Shown one piece after another: positions 42,922 through 54,380 of a DNA stretch of 64,000 bases; the first letter of the stretch is position 1; each line of letters opens with the position of its first letter. The notes below the pieces were generated by a model. The model saw nothing but the letters and a program-made list of their open reading frames with translations, ran no database searches and had not been told where the DNA came from. Origin of the DNA: Uranotaenia lowii (lineage: Eukaryota; Arthropoda; Insecta; Diptera; Culicidae); contig NC_073691.1 in the NCBI RefSeq assembly GCF_029784155.1, forward strand, positions 95,841,617 through 95,905,616. Direction: 5' to 3'. The position numbers and the translations under genes are program-made.

Positions 42922-42925
42922 TTAA

Positions 42926-43486
42926 TTGATAAATCATCTTTTCTCGTAATTATTTTCTTATTCGAGTTTTGGAAAGATTCCAAGCTCTTTATTCAATATA
43001 TTTCATACTGAAATCAATTGTTTCAACACTAGCTTAAGTTAATTAACACTAATTACTGAACTTTCTCATGCAAATGACGAAACCCGTAGATTTATTTTTT
43101 TCTCTATGGAATATATGAAGAATCTCATAACAACTACGTAATCATGCCCGGCGTGGGGTACTTTCACGCATGATGTATGGTACCCTATTATTAAAATACT
43201 CTATGGCTATGTCCAAATATGTTTATAGTTAATTTTCGATACACTCCTTATGTTGAATATTTTCATTGAAACTTGCAGATAAAATCATAAACTTTAATTG
43301 GAATTTCTAAAAAAATATGAAACTCCCGTCCATTTATGAGCAACTTATGGATTTAGAAAAACCACCACTTAAAGGGTTCAAAGTAGGGTAACTAACCCCT
43401 GCAAGAACCAAGAAATGTTCAAAATCCAAAGTGTTTTTTTAAATTTTCGGTACGGTTCTAGTGATACAGTTTTCATACTAATTTAC
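42926..43486. other. AT-rich spacer, nothing recognised
   Basis: No domain-bearing frame or clear repeat end was found. Confidence 0.5.
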
Positions 43487-43572
43487 ATAAAAAAATTAAA
43501 ATTCGTTGCGCTAACTCAGGACTTAATGGACCGCTTATGGCTTTATGGCTTTATGGCTTTATGGCTTTTTTC
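43487..43572 (+). repeat. Dispersed repeat followed by an ATGGCTTT tandem
   Basis: 43487-43537 matches 7259-7316. It is followed directly by four units of the 8-mer ATGGCTTT (43538-43567). Confidence 0.7.
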
Positions 43573-46125
43573 TAAAGTATAAACAACCAAAAAAAGGTGA
43601 AGGGGGGTGAAAAAAAAATAATAAAATTGAAATTTCCAAGCTTGCATCGGTATAGTGGTGCATACATTCAGTGATAAAAATCATTACATAAATTCTAGAA
43701 TTGAAATTATAGAAAAAAAAAGTTTAGATCTTCATAAATTTAATATCTATTTACAAGCGTGAAGTGGAAAACAAACATATTTCAGAGAGTGGAAACGAGG
43801 TTTACAAGGTGAGTCTTTGATTAGCATTTTGTTGCATTTTGGCTCGATAAAGTAACTGAATTCTAAAAATAATTATTTAAGAAAAAATCGTGATCGTCTG
43901 AAAAATAATATTTCTCAAACAGTGTTGGTATAGAAAAAAAAATTAAATCTGTAGGTGATTCATGTAAGGGAAACAAAATCTGGCTAGCTCATCTTAAATG
44001 GCTGTTGGGTTTTAGTGACTTCGCAATTTGCTTATTTAAATTTAAGCATGTACCTATGTATGTACATAGTTGAAGCTGTTTGATTCTGATAACTTTAATC
44101 AATCACACCGTCAGTGTTGCTGTTTACACCGGTGTTGTGAATGTCGCGCATTTGCGTGAACATTCCGTTCCGATGCATTGTCGTGCGACGTTGCTTCGTG
44201 AGGACCTCTACTTGTTGACTTCATGAATAATTCACGTGGTAGTTTTGCGTGACATGTTTTTCCCTTACCTACCTTCTGTGCCGATAGACATGTAACAATT
44301 TTATCCTTTTGAACCAATTTGAAACAAAACGGAAAGCGTGTTAACATATTGCTCCAATTAACGCTTACCCTTTGATTTCGAAAACAAAAAGGTGTCATTG
44401 ACAATGTGCATGTGTGTCGTGACTGATATGTTGATTTAATGGCATCTTCATTCATGTAGGACTTTTCTCTTGTTACCGGAGGGGTCAGAATTGATTGCAT
44501 CAAAAGCAGCCGTGTACGAATTTACGTTTGCTTGTAAATTTTACAATCGACATCGAATTGTTTTTCATGAGCGAATCAAGACAGTGCATATGTTGGATGT
44601 TGGTCATTGAATCGAAGTGCTTTTTAGCGGGTAATCAATCTTTCCATTATCTGTGCTCTCTCTTTGCCGTTGAAACGACTCGAATTCAAAATTGCGAAGC
44701 AAGCCCTGTCATTTTCAGAAGACCATGGTCGTTAAGGTTGTCACATTTCGTTTGCCCTGTTCGGTTGCTTCGATGAACTCTGGGCTAACTATGTAGGTAT
44801 GTAGCTTTGCTGAGGTCAGACAGAACAGAAACCAACAAGCAGGCGCATCAGTTGTTAACTTCTGTCTCAGCAATGCTGGCTTGTTCCGAGGTCTTGCCCA
44901 TCACTGCAATGAGTTTGCAGCAGCGTGTTGATTGTAGGGGATATCTAAATTGAATTCAATTTCAGTTAATTTAATTTTACAGTCCAAATATATAGTGGAT
45001 GACGTTGAGGATAAACTGATGCTGGGAATGCTCAAAAACTCCGTAACGATTGACATATTTGAGATTGCTAAAAAGTTTAGGTGATAGTTTCTAATGAGTG
45101 TGGGTGAGATATATTTTGATTATAAAAGAAATATGATCCAGAATTAGATATAAAAATTTCGATTCAGAATTATAATTTTGGGCTTCACGATATAAAAATT
45201 GGCTATAAAACTTTACTAAATATCAATAATTGTTTGATTCCACAGATCTACAAAATATACTTTTTCCGAGAACTGTGGTAGTTTTTTCATATCAGCTTTA
45301 GATTTAGTTTGGAGATTCACAAAAAATCTAAAAATTCAAATTATTTTCGGTTTGGATCCATTCTTATATCAGTTCTAGAAAAATTAGATTCAAAACTGGT
45401 ATAAAACAAAAATTCGAGCACCGGTGCTCAATGTTGCATCTTGACCCAAACTGTACTTTCTCGAAGCGATATCTCAGGAACGGTTAAAGCTAGATACTCG
45501 AAATTTTCTGACTTTTTTAAAATGAGAAGCCCTACAATTTCTCATTTTTAAACAAAACTCATGAAACGATTTTCATAAACACTACCATTTTGAAACCGTA
45601 CAAATGCCTGCAATTAGATGCTTTTTAAAAAATTGTGTATTGATTTTTAGGCTCATCAGAAAACGACCTTAAAACCAAAAAGTCCCTAATAAATGAGTGT
45701 TTTGCATCAAAGATAATGAATTCAGATGGATTAAGAGCTTATATTGGAATAATAAATGTGCTTGGTTTTACAGACCACAGCAGGCTATTTTAAAACTTCA
45801 TAAACATTTTTTCAATAAATTTATAAAAATATTTTTATGAGTATCAAGAATTTTGATCTCGCCCATCCTCCCCCATGAGAGCCCAGAAGAAACAAGCGAG
45901 GTATACTACTCTACACTCATAATTTTCAATTCCCATTAAAATTTGGATGATTTAGTAAGGTTATTTGATAGTAACAAATTTGACTCAGAACTGATGTCAA
46001 AATCTCGAAAACTACATACTCCTTAATTCAAAATTCTTCTACAGTTTAAAAAAAATAATCACATGTTGATAAAAATTCAGTTCTGAATCTGAATATTAAG
46101 TTTTCAATGAGATTTTCCTCCTCCA
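43573..46125. other. No gene recognised
   Basis: Mainly AT-rich DNA. 44100-44900 is more balanced but has no frame with a recognisable motif. A short segment (about 43785-43807) lies between an acceptor-like ATTTCAG and a donor-like AAG|GTGAGT and could be a micro-exon. Nothing else supports that. Confidence 0.4.
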
Positions 46126-46261
46126 AGAGGTTCTTTTTTTTTTTTCTTTTCTACAAATATGTTTATTTCTACCAGTTTAATATTACAATAAACAAGCAAC
46201 AAGCATATAAAGAAGGCACGTGATATAACCTAATACACAATATCAAAGGCAGATTTGAAAT

Positions 46262-49200
46262 TCACAAATTATATTTTAAAAACGAAATTAAAACATAAAG
46301 GTCAACGTCAACTGTGTTTGTGGAGAGAATATACTGTAAGTACTGTGTGAAAAGTTGAAACATTAAACTTTTTTCATCGTTCACAAATGTCCGAAAAACG
46401 GGGAATTTGAAATCCGAGAACACAATATTTCTTGTTTTACGTGTGTTAACTAACTTGATCTTACTAAGCGTGTACCACCAGCAATTTCGAACTTGGGAAC
46501 AATCCACCAACCTATGATTAATATCTTCTATTTCTTGAGGACAATATTCACAGTATGGCGAAATCCCTCTTCCAAATCGAAATTGATTTTCTGCGCAAGC
46601 TATTTTCTCATTGACAAGAAGATACCACGAGGATTGATAATCAGATGAAATTGACTTATGAAATATATTCTTCCAAATATGTTTCCAAGTATGGTCTGGA
46701 TATTTTTCAACTACATGTGGCTTCGGTAGAATTTGAATAAAATGGTTATAAATACTTGACGCCAAAGGATTTTCAATGCATGTTTGAGGAAGATAAGGTA
46801 AATTTAACCAAAGTGTTTTAAGAAATTGTGAATTAATAGGAATCTGTTTAATATTTGGAGGATTTCCAATATTTTGAGTCAAATTAATTAAAAAGGGGGA
46901 TACTGTTCCTAGTTTCAAAAATCTTGCTATTAAAAGTGATTTGCATTTGAACTCCGGTGATATCAAACCCAATCCTCCATCTCTTTTAGGTAAACACAAC
47001 TGATTAAACGATATTCTTAGACTTTGATTAAACCATAAAAAATTCCCATATAAAGATTTTAGTTTTGCTATAATTTTCTTATTTACCGAAACTGTTGAGG
47101 CAACAAACCATATTCTGGATGAGGCATATGTATTCAAATAGATTATTTTTTGAATTAAATTAAGTTTTCTATATCTATTGTTATTCAACATAAAATTAAG
47201 TTTTTGATAAATATCTTCCCAGTTTTTGTTCACCATTTTTAATGTACTATTATTGTACCAAATTCCTAATATTTTTACATCCTCCTTAAACTCTACCCAG
47301 TTTGGTACATTATTCAGTTCTCGGTTAATACCTACTTTCATAGAGTACGTTTTGTTATAATTTACTTTCGCTCCAGCTGATTTTTCAAAATTATCAAAGA
47401 TTAACTTGGCAACGTTTATTTTATTAGGATCATTTAAAATCAAACTTATATCATCAGCATAACAATTTAATAAATCTTCATTTCCGATCAAATTATCTTT
47501 AAGTTTCGATATCAAAGGCTCTATATAAATACAGAACAATAACATCGATAAAGGATCTCCTTGTCTTACTGAACGCTCTATTTTTATTTCGTTAGATAAA
47601 TTTCCGTTGAACAAAATTTTTGAAAACGAATTTTCTTGGCATGATTTGATGAAAGATATAAAATTGGTATTTAATCCCATTTTTGTTAAAGTATCAATTA
47701 AAAATGAATGATTTACTCGATCAAAAGCTTTTTCTAAATCAAAAGAAATTAATATACCTGTTTTTTTAGTTATATTCAATTCGCAGATTTTGTCCCTTAT
47801 TGAACAGGTTGCTTCATATATGTTTCTGTTGTGACATGCACATTTTTGTGCATCTGAGATTATTAAATGATTCAAAGTTGATAATCTGTTCTTTAAAATT
47901 CTCGCAATAAGCTTATAATCGAAGTTCAGAAGAGTAATTGGTCTGTAGTTTTCAATTTTGTTTTTATTACCTTTCTTTTTGATTAGAATTACTACTCCTT
48001 CAAGAAATTTCTTAGAAATTTGTCCATTCATTACTTCATTCAAAACTAACAAAAACTCATTTTTAATTATATTCCAACAAAACGTATAAAAAGATTTTGT
48101 CAAACCATCACAACCTGGAGATTTACGTGACTGACTTTGCTTAATTCCTATCCAAGCTTCTTCCTCTGTAATTCTATTCATTAAGTTCGTATTTGATGTC
48201 AAGTTTTCGGGAAGCACCTTTGCTGGATGAAAAGCAGGGCCATCAACCCGTTGCTCTTTAAAAAGATTAATATAATAAGAGACTATTTCTTGTTCAATTT
48301 TCGTTGAATCATTTTCAATTGTGCCATTTATTTCTAGAGAGCATATAGAAGAACCTCCACGATTTCGAACATTTTCTGCAACTTGAAAAACAGAAACATC
48401 TTCTCCGGCTATATATGTTTTAGAGTTTTGATAGAAACTGTTTGATATCATTCTCTGATTGGCCAACATTTTTCCTTTGATTTTATTTATTTCTCCTAAT
48501 AATAATGGATTTTCTAAGTAATCTTTATACAAATTATTCAAAGCACAATAGAAAAACTCCTCAGTATCTCTGAATCTTTTCTTAATAACGTTTTGTTTCC
48601 ATTTAAAAAAAGCCACAATTTTTATCTTCGCGAAATCAGTCCACCACGATAACCACGAATTATAATATCTCCTCTGAGTTATCCAATAGTTCCATTTTTG
48701 TCGAAATTCTAGCAAATTTTCTTCATTAAGTACTATATCATTTAATCTCCAAACACCTCTTCCAGAACTTTTGCCCAAATAAGGTAAACTAATTTTAAGT
48801 ATAACCGCTTTATGGTCAGAAAAAGAACACAAATTTGATTTAATCTGTACTACATGATTTTTAATGCCTTTACTCACATAAATTCTATCTAACCTTGCAC
48901 CAGAACCATTTCTTACAAACGTGTAATCAATTTTAGTTTTATTCTTTAATTCCCATGAATCAACCAACTGTAAATTTTCAACAAAAAATTTCAACGAAGA
49001 ACTGTAGTTTGATATATGATTGGCATCTTTTTGATTAATAACACTGTTGAAATCACCTCCTATTATTAAATCTCCAAACCCATTATTTACATATAAAGGT
49101 AACGTGTTTTTGAAGAAATTTTCTCTATTTATTTTGTGTGCACTGCCTGAAGGCGCATACACACTGCATATGGTTGTATTTTCGTTAATTTTAAGACTTA

Positions 49201-49468
49201 TTACACGACTATCAAGACTTTTTCTAACATTAGATACTTTGACATATGATTTTACAAGAATTGCTGTACCTCTTTTATTATTATCAATATTAAAGAAACT
49301 TTCAAAACCGTTTATAAAAAATTCTCTTGAAACCTCTTGCAATAACAAAATATCCAGATCCATCAAAAAAATAAAAGTTTTCAAGGCATTTATTTTATTT
49401 CCATTTGTTATTCCATTTAGATTAATTGTTCCAACATTGTAACACAAATTATTATTCATATTATTCAT
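46262..49468 (-). CDS. LINE ORF2: endonuclease, reverse transcriptase, zinc finger
   Basis: The full-length frame has 1068 codons. Apurinic-type endonuclease: LLLQEV (41-46), GGDFN (137-141), LDRIYV (193-198) and SDHKAV (217-222), all key positions kept. RT: SPGCDGL (450-456), NYRPITLLN (507-515), FDLEKAFD (576-583, catalytic Asp), RQGDPLSMLLF (635-645) and YADDISLIL (670-678, catalytic pair). A C-terminal Cys/His finger, CEYCP-x-EIEDINHRLVDC, is near residue 985. The RT is closest in style to the L1/Tx1 group (GDP-x-S motif, long IKKKGN segment). It nicks the target and reverse-transcribes the element RNA. No stop or frameshift. Confidence 0.92.
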   Translation of the reverse strand: MNNMNNNLCYNVGTINLNGITNGNKINALKTFIFLMDLDILLLQEVSREFFINGFESFFNIDNNKRGTAILVKSYVKVSNVRKSLDSRVISLKINENTTICSVYAPSGSAHKINRENFFKNTLPLYVNNGFGDLIIGGDFNSVINQKDANHISNYSSSLKFFVENLQLVDSWELKNKTKIDYTFVRNGSGARLDRIYVSKGIKNHVVQIKSNLCSFSDHKAVILKISLPYLGKSSGRGVWRLNDIVLNEENLLEFRQKWNYWITQRRYYNSWLSWWTDFAKIKIVAFFKWKQNVIKKRFRDTEEFFYCALNNLYKDYLENPLLLGEINKIKGKMLANQRMISNSFYQNSKTYIAGEDVSVFQVAENVRNRGGSSICSLEINGTIENDSTKIEQEIVSYYINLFKEQRVDGPAFHPAKVLPENLTSNTNLMNRITEEEAWIGIKQSQSRKSPGCDGLTKSFYTFCWNIIKNEFLLVLNEVMNGQISKKFLEGVVILIKKKGNKNKIENYRPITLLNFDYKLIARILKNRLSTLNHLIISDAQKCACHNRNIYEATCSIRDKICELNITKKTGILISFDLEKAFDRVNHSFLIDTLTKMGLNTNFISFIKSCQENSFSKILFNGNLSNEIKIERSVRQGDPLSMLLFCIYIEPLISKLKDNLIGNEDLLNCYADDISLILNDPNKINVAKLIFDNFEKSAGAKVNYNKTYSMKVGINRELNNVPNWVEFKEDVKILGIWYNNSTLKMVNKNWEDIYQKLNFMLNNNRYRKLNLIQKIIYLNTYASSRIWFVASTVSVNKKIIAKLKSLYGNFLWFNQSLRISFNQLCLPKRDGGLGLISPEFKCKSLLIARFLKLGTVSPFLINLTQNIGNPPNIKQIPINSQFLKTLWLNLPYLPQTCIENPLASSIYNHFIQILPKPHVVEKYPDHTWKHIWKNIFHKSISSDYQSSWYLLVNEKIACAENQFRFGRGISPYCEYCPQEIEDINHRLVDCSQVRNCWWYTLSKIKLVNTRKTRNIVFSDFKFPVFRTFVNDEKSLMFQLFTQYLQYILSTNTVDVDLYVLISFLKYNL

Positions 49469-49502
49469 ATTTTTCTTTCAAATCCTATTTTATTTTCAGT
49501 TA

Positions 49503-50621
49503 TTATTTATTTTCAATAATCATTTTTCCCGCTTCATTCCCATTATCAAAATCATCATCAGAAAGAAGTGCCCTGTAAGAATTGCTTTGCAGTACATTCT
49601 CAATGTGATCAATACTGTTCGTAGAACCGGTTCGCCCATCGGTTTGTTTCCCCTTCCGCCCAACCGTTTCCCGCAGGTTTCGAACATTTGATCGCGATCG
49701 TGAGTTCCGTTGTGTGATTTTTGTGTTCGTGTCTGTGTTAGTATTGGTGTTGTTTCGTGGTGCTTTTGGTGTTCTGTGTGCGTTGCTGAGTTGACCTTCA
49801 TCGCGAGCAATATTTTTTCGAAGCAAATCATTTAAATTAGTGAATTTCAAACCTACCTCGGAAATAGTATCATTATTGATTTTGCTGCCTTCCGTGTTCG
49901 CCTTGCTTGTAGTTGCCCTCTCTTCTCGAACACCAACCCTTTTAACAGCACCGGCATAGTTCACGCCTGTTGCAATAAGACGGTCGCTGATGCTTCCACC
50001 TTGCAGTTGCATCTGCATGTAGCTGGCTTCCATACACTTACGCCCCCAATGGACCGGTTTGTGGCAGTGACGACAAGTTTGCTGTTGATGCTTGTAGGTG
50101 ACCAGTGAGACTTCGCCACAGATGTTGATGTAAGACGGAACTGCGGTGCGAAGTTTCACCCGAACCGCACGTATCCCATTCTTGATACCATTCAGCTGAG
50201 CAGGTTCCGTCCAGAATTCATCCTTAATCCACAATATTTCTCCAAACTCCTCCAAAGCTTTTGTGATAAACGTGTTATTGGTTTGTGGGGACACATCATG
50301 GACACGTACTGTTGTAGCTCCATCTTCCATGAATACGCTGACCTTATATTTTATTTGCTCAACGGTTAGAAAATGGATCCCTCCGTTGATTTCTGTTGCC
50401 GCTATGGCTGATTCCTCGGAATCAACCTCAACGAATACCAATGCCTTGCCTGTGTTGTGTTGTAGTGATTTCACTTGCGAGTATTCCACCTTCAAACTTT
50501 CGTTGACAAATTTTGAGATGATGATCATGTTAACTTTTCTTGACGGAAAGTTTCCCATATCGATGGCCAAAGTGTTCAAACGTGGACCATTTGATGTTAG
50601 ATGGTAAGCTGGGGCCGCCAT
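49503..50621 (-). CDS. LINE ORF1, RNA-binding protein with CCHC knuckle
   Basis: The frame has 372 codons. The start MAAPAYHL is the first ATG after the leader. Residues 20-170 look like an RRM-like or L1-type nucleic-acid-binding fold (KVNMIIISKFVNESL, GKALVFVEVDSEESA, TTVRVHDVSP, IRAVRVKLRT). A CCHC zinc knuckle, CRHCHKPVHWGRKC, lies at 183-196. The C-terminal half is polar, Asn/Thr/Arg-rich and probably disordered. It lies 34 bases upstream of ORF2 on the same strand. The protein would coat element RNA. Intact. Confidence 0.88.
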   Translation of the reverse strand: MAAPAYHLTSNGPRLNTLAIDMGNFPSRKVNMIIISKFVNESLKVEYSQVKSLQHNTGKALVFVEVDSEESAIAATEINGGIHFLTVEQIKYKVSVFMEDGATTVRVHDVSPQTNNTFITKALEEFGEILWIKDEFWTEPAQLNGIKNGIRAVRVKLRTAVPSYINICGEVSLVTYKHQQQTCRHCHKPVHWGRKCMEASYMQMQLQGGSISDRLIATGVNYAGAVKRVGVREERATTSKANTEGSKINNDTISEVGLKFTNLNDLLRKNIARDEGQLSNAHRTPKAPRNNTNTNTDTNTKITQRNSRSRSNVRNLRETVGRKGKQTDGRTGSTNSIDHIENVLQSNSYRALLSDDDFDNGNEAGKMIIENK

Positions 50622-50761
50622 CTTACCACGTGTTTGGTTGTTCTGTTATCTGGGACACTGTCCACAGACTATTGTTTAAAAGCGCTCGATACAATAGCAC
50701 ACCAGAGTTAAACGAAAGCGTCTTAACCACTCAACTGCCGAACACAGACTGGAGAGGTTCT

Positions 50762-52135
50762 GGTTTCAAAATATCAAAATTGTACTTATGATTTCATATT
50801 TCGGTTACTGTATCAAAATTCGGATTCTTGCATTTGCAGTTATGAGAAATTGAATTGAAATCTTTACTCAAATTTAAATTTAAATCAATAAAAACTTTGG
50901 TTCAAAATTTTTTAAACTTTATAATTTCCGAATTTGAAAAAAATAATATAAGAAACCATCCTGTATTTTCGTTTCTTATTCAAATTCGAAGTTTTTAAAC
51001 TCAATCCATTTACAGAGATCATACAAAACAAAGCTTCTAAATGGCGATGTTGAATTAAAAACCCAGAATTATCATATTTATATTTAAATTCAATTTCACA
51101 AGTTGTGTCGATAATAAATAATTGAAATAATGCGTTCAGATTGAAACCAAAAACTTCAATATTTGAGCTTTCCAGAATTATTTTCGCACGTAGCCGGTTC
51201 GGAAAATTCCAGGTTTTTTTTATTAAATCCTTGCCAAAACTGAGTAATTGATTTTAATTTTTCATTTCAAAACCCAGATAATATCCGGGCAAATCTGAGA
51301 AAATTACAGGGAATAATCCAAAATAAATTAAGGAAAGTGAAAAAAAAATTGAAACTAACAATAAATAGCACGTTCAATTTGTTTAAGGCATTCGAAAAAA
51401 ATGGTTTATTTTGATGCAACAAGCTTTGATATAAAACAAACTTTTTTGGGCGTATAAATAAAACCGTTTACAATTTTCGGGAGCCGGATCTGTCTAGAAA
51501 ATTTCATTGCAAAACCGGACAAGCCTTGATAAATCCAGACAATTTGGAATGCTTAATCATAATTGAGTCGATTTGGGAAACAAATGTCACTTCTTGATTC
51601 ATTTTTTCAATTCTGAACTCTAATTTAGATTTGGAAACAAAACAATATTGAAATTCGAGGGGATCCAAAATTTGAACTTAAATTCAGGTTCAAATTCAGT
51701 TTCAGAATTATAATTCTAAATTTAGACTCAGGTGGGCTCGTAAATGAGTTGTGCAATTAAGTTAAAAATATCAACATGATTATTTCGATGAGGAATTAAA
51801 ATTGCAAGAGATAACAGAGTTAAAATTTTGATCGTTAAATCAATTTCGCAATTTCAAATTTTCAACCTAAGTTACTTTGTATACACACCTCAACTGAGAA
51901 TCACAAAGATTTAAAAGAGTTTTTTTTTAATTTTTTTTTTTATAAAAGTACCTTATTTTTTTGTTAAACAAATCATCCACAGCAATTTTATAATAAAATT
52001 TATTTTTTAAGTATTGCTGGTAAAGAAACATGATCCATGTTTTTGCCGGAACAATCCGAAAACATTCTTAGGAACCGCTTTTCCAAACTGTGCTCTTCTT
52101 GTCACTCTGTCTCTGTTTACGAGTCGAAATGGTTC
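50762..52135. other. AT-rich low-complexity DNA, no gene
   Basis: Recurrent TTCAAATTC / GAATTTGAA-type phrases give weak internal similarity. No domain-bearing frame was seen. Confidence 0.5.
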
Positions 52136-52139
52136 GATA

Positions 52140-52742
52140 GTATTGTTACAAGAAGGCCAAATCAAAACAATCAATCAGTAGCAGTAGCCTTAAAAATCCA
52201 AATCAAAATAAAAAGTTAGCAGCAGCAGCCTTAAAAATTTGCGCTTCGCAAGCAAATTCCGTCTTTTTCCATCGGTAGGCCAAATCAAGTAAACAATCAG
52301 CAGAAGCTGCCTGAAAACCTGCGCTTCCAAAACCATTCCGTATTTTTCCACTGGAAAGCAAAATCATAACAAACAATCAGCAGCAGCAGCCTTTAAAATC
52401 TGCGCTTCTTTAGCCAACTCCTTTTTTTTTTTTCACCGGAAAGCCAAATAAAAAAAAAACAATCAGCAGCAGCAATCCTAAAAATCTGCGCTTCCAAAGC
52501 CATTCCGCCTTTGAACACTGGAAAGCAAAATCTGCCACTGGATGGCCAAATCAAAGCAAACAATCAGCCGCAGCAGTCCTTAAAATCTTAGCTTTCTAAG
52601 CCAATCCGCTTTTTTCCAGGGACCGAATCAGAAACAATCTCTAAAATCTGTGCTCCCTGTGTCAATCCGTCTTTCTACCGGAGGCCGAATCAGAAACACA
52701 TTTTTCGTAGCAGCAGCCTTGACAATCTGCGCTATCTGTCCT
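52140..52742 (+). repeat. Minisatellite, unit about 80 bp, about 7 copies
   Basis: The unit contains, in order, GCCAAATCAAA, ACAATCAGCAGCAGCAGCCT, AAAATCTGCGCTTC, AAGCCATTCCG and TTTTTCCACTGGAA. It recurs at about 52150, 52275, 52355, 52440, 52525 and 52620, with a shortened last copy to 52742. Copies differ by substitutions and small indels. CAGCAG codons within it do not make a sustained frame. Confidence 0.85.
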
Positions 52743-52883
52743 TATTCATCTAACCCCGCCATTGATTGTCGTGATTTGACGATTCTTATGAATCTCAAAT
52801 CAGAGATTAACTCAGACACATCTGTCACTGACAGGAATAGATCAATGACTTCCTTTGTTTTGTTTGTTTAGCCTAGTGTTGCC

Positions 52884-53167
52884 AAAATAACAAACGTTGA
52901 CATAGAAATTTATATTTCTCGCGTGAGCCTTCATTACGTCGTATGAAACATCTAAGGATTTCTCAGAAATCTGCTGAAAAAGTTATCAACACAACGTTAG
53001 AATTTTTATTTTACATTTAGAATATGATGTCGAGGCTACAAATATTCTAAATGGAAAGAAGTTGCGACTAGTTTATGTCAGTTTTCGTAATAAAACTCTT
53101 TGTTTACATTCTGTTTCATACGACGCGACGTAATGAAAGCTCACGCAAGATTTATTGATTTATCTTC
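52884..53167. mobile_element. MITE with 9-bp target duplication (Mutator-like size)
   Basis: AGTGTTGCC occurs exactly at both borders (52875-52883, 53168-53176). Inside, CGCGTGAGCCTTCATTACGT and its near inverse (ACGTAATGAAAGCTCACGC) form inverted repeats extended by GTATGAAAC and GTTTCATAC. A 9-bp duplication is the size made by Mutator-like transposases. 284 bp, noncoding. Confidence 0.7.
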
Positions 53168-53520
53168 AGTGTTGCCGAATACAACAATTTTTTTTATTAA
53201 ATTTGATTTATTTTCTGCATATCCTTCATCTCATCTCTACAACCTTCGCTTTAAAAAATCTGCAGAAAATGTCACATTTCTTCCATGTTTTGCTGAACTT
53301 TATTAATATTCTTTTGGAAAATAAATTTATTTTTCTAAATGGTTGAAATGTTTGAATTTGATCGAACATATTGTTGTTGAGTTTGGTATATTTATCAATT
53401 TTACATGAGCATAGAATAAGAATAAGAATAAAATTGAAGGTTTTATAATTTTTTTTTCGTCTTGCTCAAGTGAAAAGCGATAATCAACCAGACTCTTACG
53501 GATACGAAACAAAAGAACTA

Positions 53521-54107
53521 TTATGTTGCATACATTTAGGGGCGAAAATTAAATTAATTGTTATATAGTTTGAGCTACAAAATACAAATGAAATTTTACC
53601 TTCACACATTACTGTAGGCCTTCCCACTATTTCCATGTTAATTTTTTCTTCAAAGTTGATCATTTGATAGGCTTTCTATCCATTTGTCCAAAACGGGCTT
53701 ACTCATGGAAAATGTCCTTATTTTTTAATTACGGAGAATTTATCACTAAAAAATAGCACTATAAATATACATATACAAAGAAAAAAAGTTGTTCTTTCAC
53801 ATTCAACAACCCGTTTGCTTCTAAATGCTTTTTGGTATCATCATCAGAGCTGTTTGTTTGCGAGCCTTAGAAAACAAAGATATTTTAGGTTTTTGAAATT
53901 ACATTTTTACTAACAAAAAAAAAATTCAAATTCATACCAAGTTTCGCCTTTTTAATACTCAATATATAGGCTTTCAAATGTAGAAAAAAGTTTTCAAAAA
54001 TTCGAACGATAGACTGAGTTATTTATGATATTGTGCAAAAATTTATTGTTGGTCAAAGTTTCCCCAGTGATCAAAGTTACCCCGTTTTACGGTACTTTAA
54101 TTGCTTT
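53521..54107 (+). repeat. 560-bp dispersed repeat, copy B (see 35796)
   Basis: Diverged copy of 35796-36358, beginning TTATGTTGCATACATTTAGG and ending GTTTTACGGTACTTT. Noncoding. Confidence 0.7.
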
Positions 54108-54380
54108 ATTATACACAAATGGCTTACCATTTTAAAGATTCATGGACGTATTTTTGCAAGTAACTAATACAAAAAACTTTTAATGTAAAATATTTTGAAA
54201 ATGAATAATCAAATAAATACCAAGAATATTTTTTTTGTAATTCATGCACAGTTTGAGCGAAAACAGACAAAGATTAGTAACCAATCCCCTCATGAGGCGG
54301 ATCCTCTAACGGCTCTGGTGCAAATATTGACGATTACAAAATGGTATAATTTGTGAAAATTTGTTCAGTAGTTTTTAATA

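Larger units (their letters stand above)
46134..50752 (-). mobile_element. Apparently intact L1/Tx1-like LINE, 4.6 kb
   Basis: On the minus strand it has a 131-base leader (50752-50622), ORF1 (50621-49503), a 34-base gap, ORF2 (49468-46262), a short 3' UTR and an A-rich tail (46134-46151). AGAGGTTC, the likely TSD, lies at both borders (46126-46133, 50753-50760); the next base T also agrees but merges with the tail run. Both ORFs are uninterrupted, which suggests recent insertion and possible retrotransposition competence. Confidence 0.9.

Noticed and set aside
49047..49442. 131-codon plus-strand open frame
   Set aside because: Lies antisense to the intact LINE ORF2 endonuclease and is a shadow of it.
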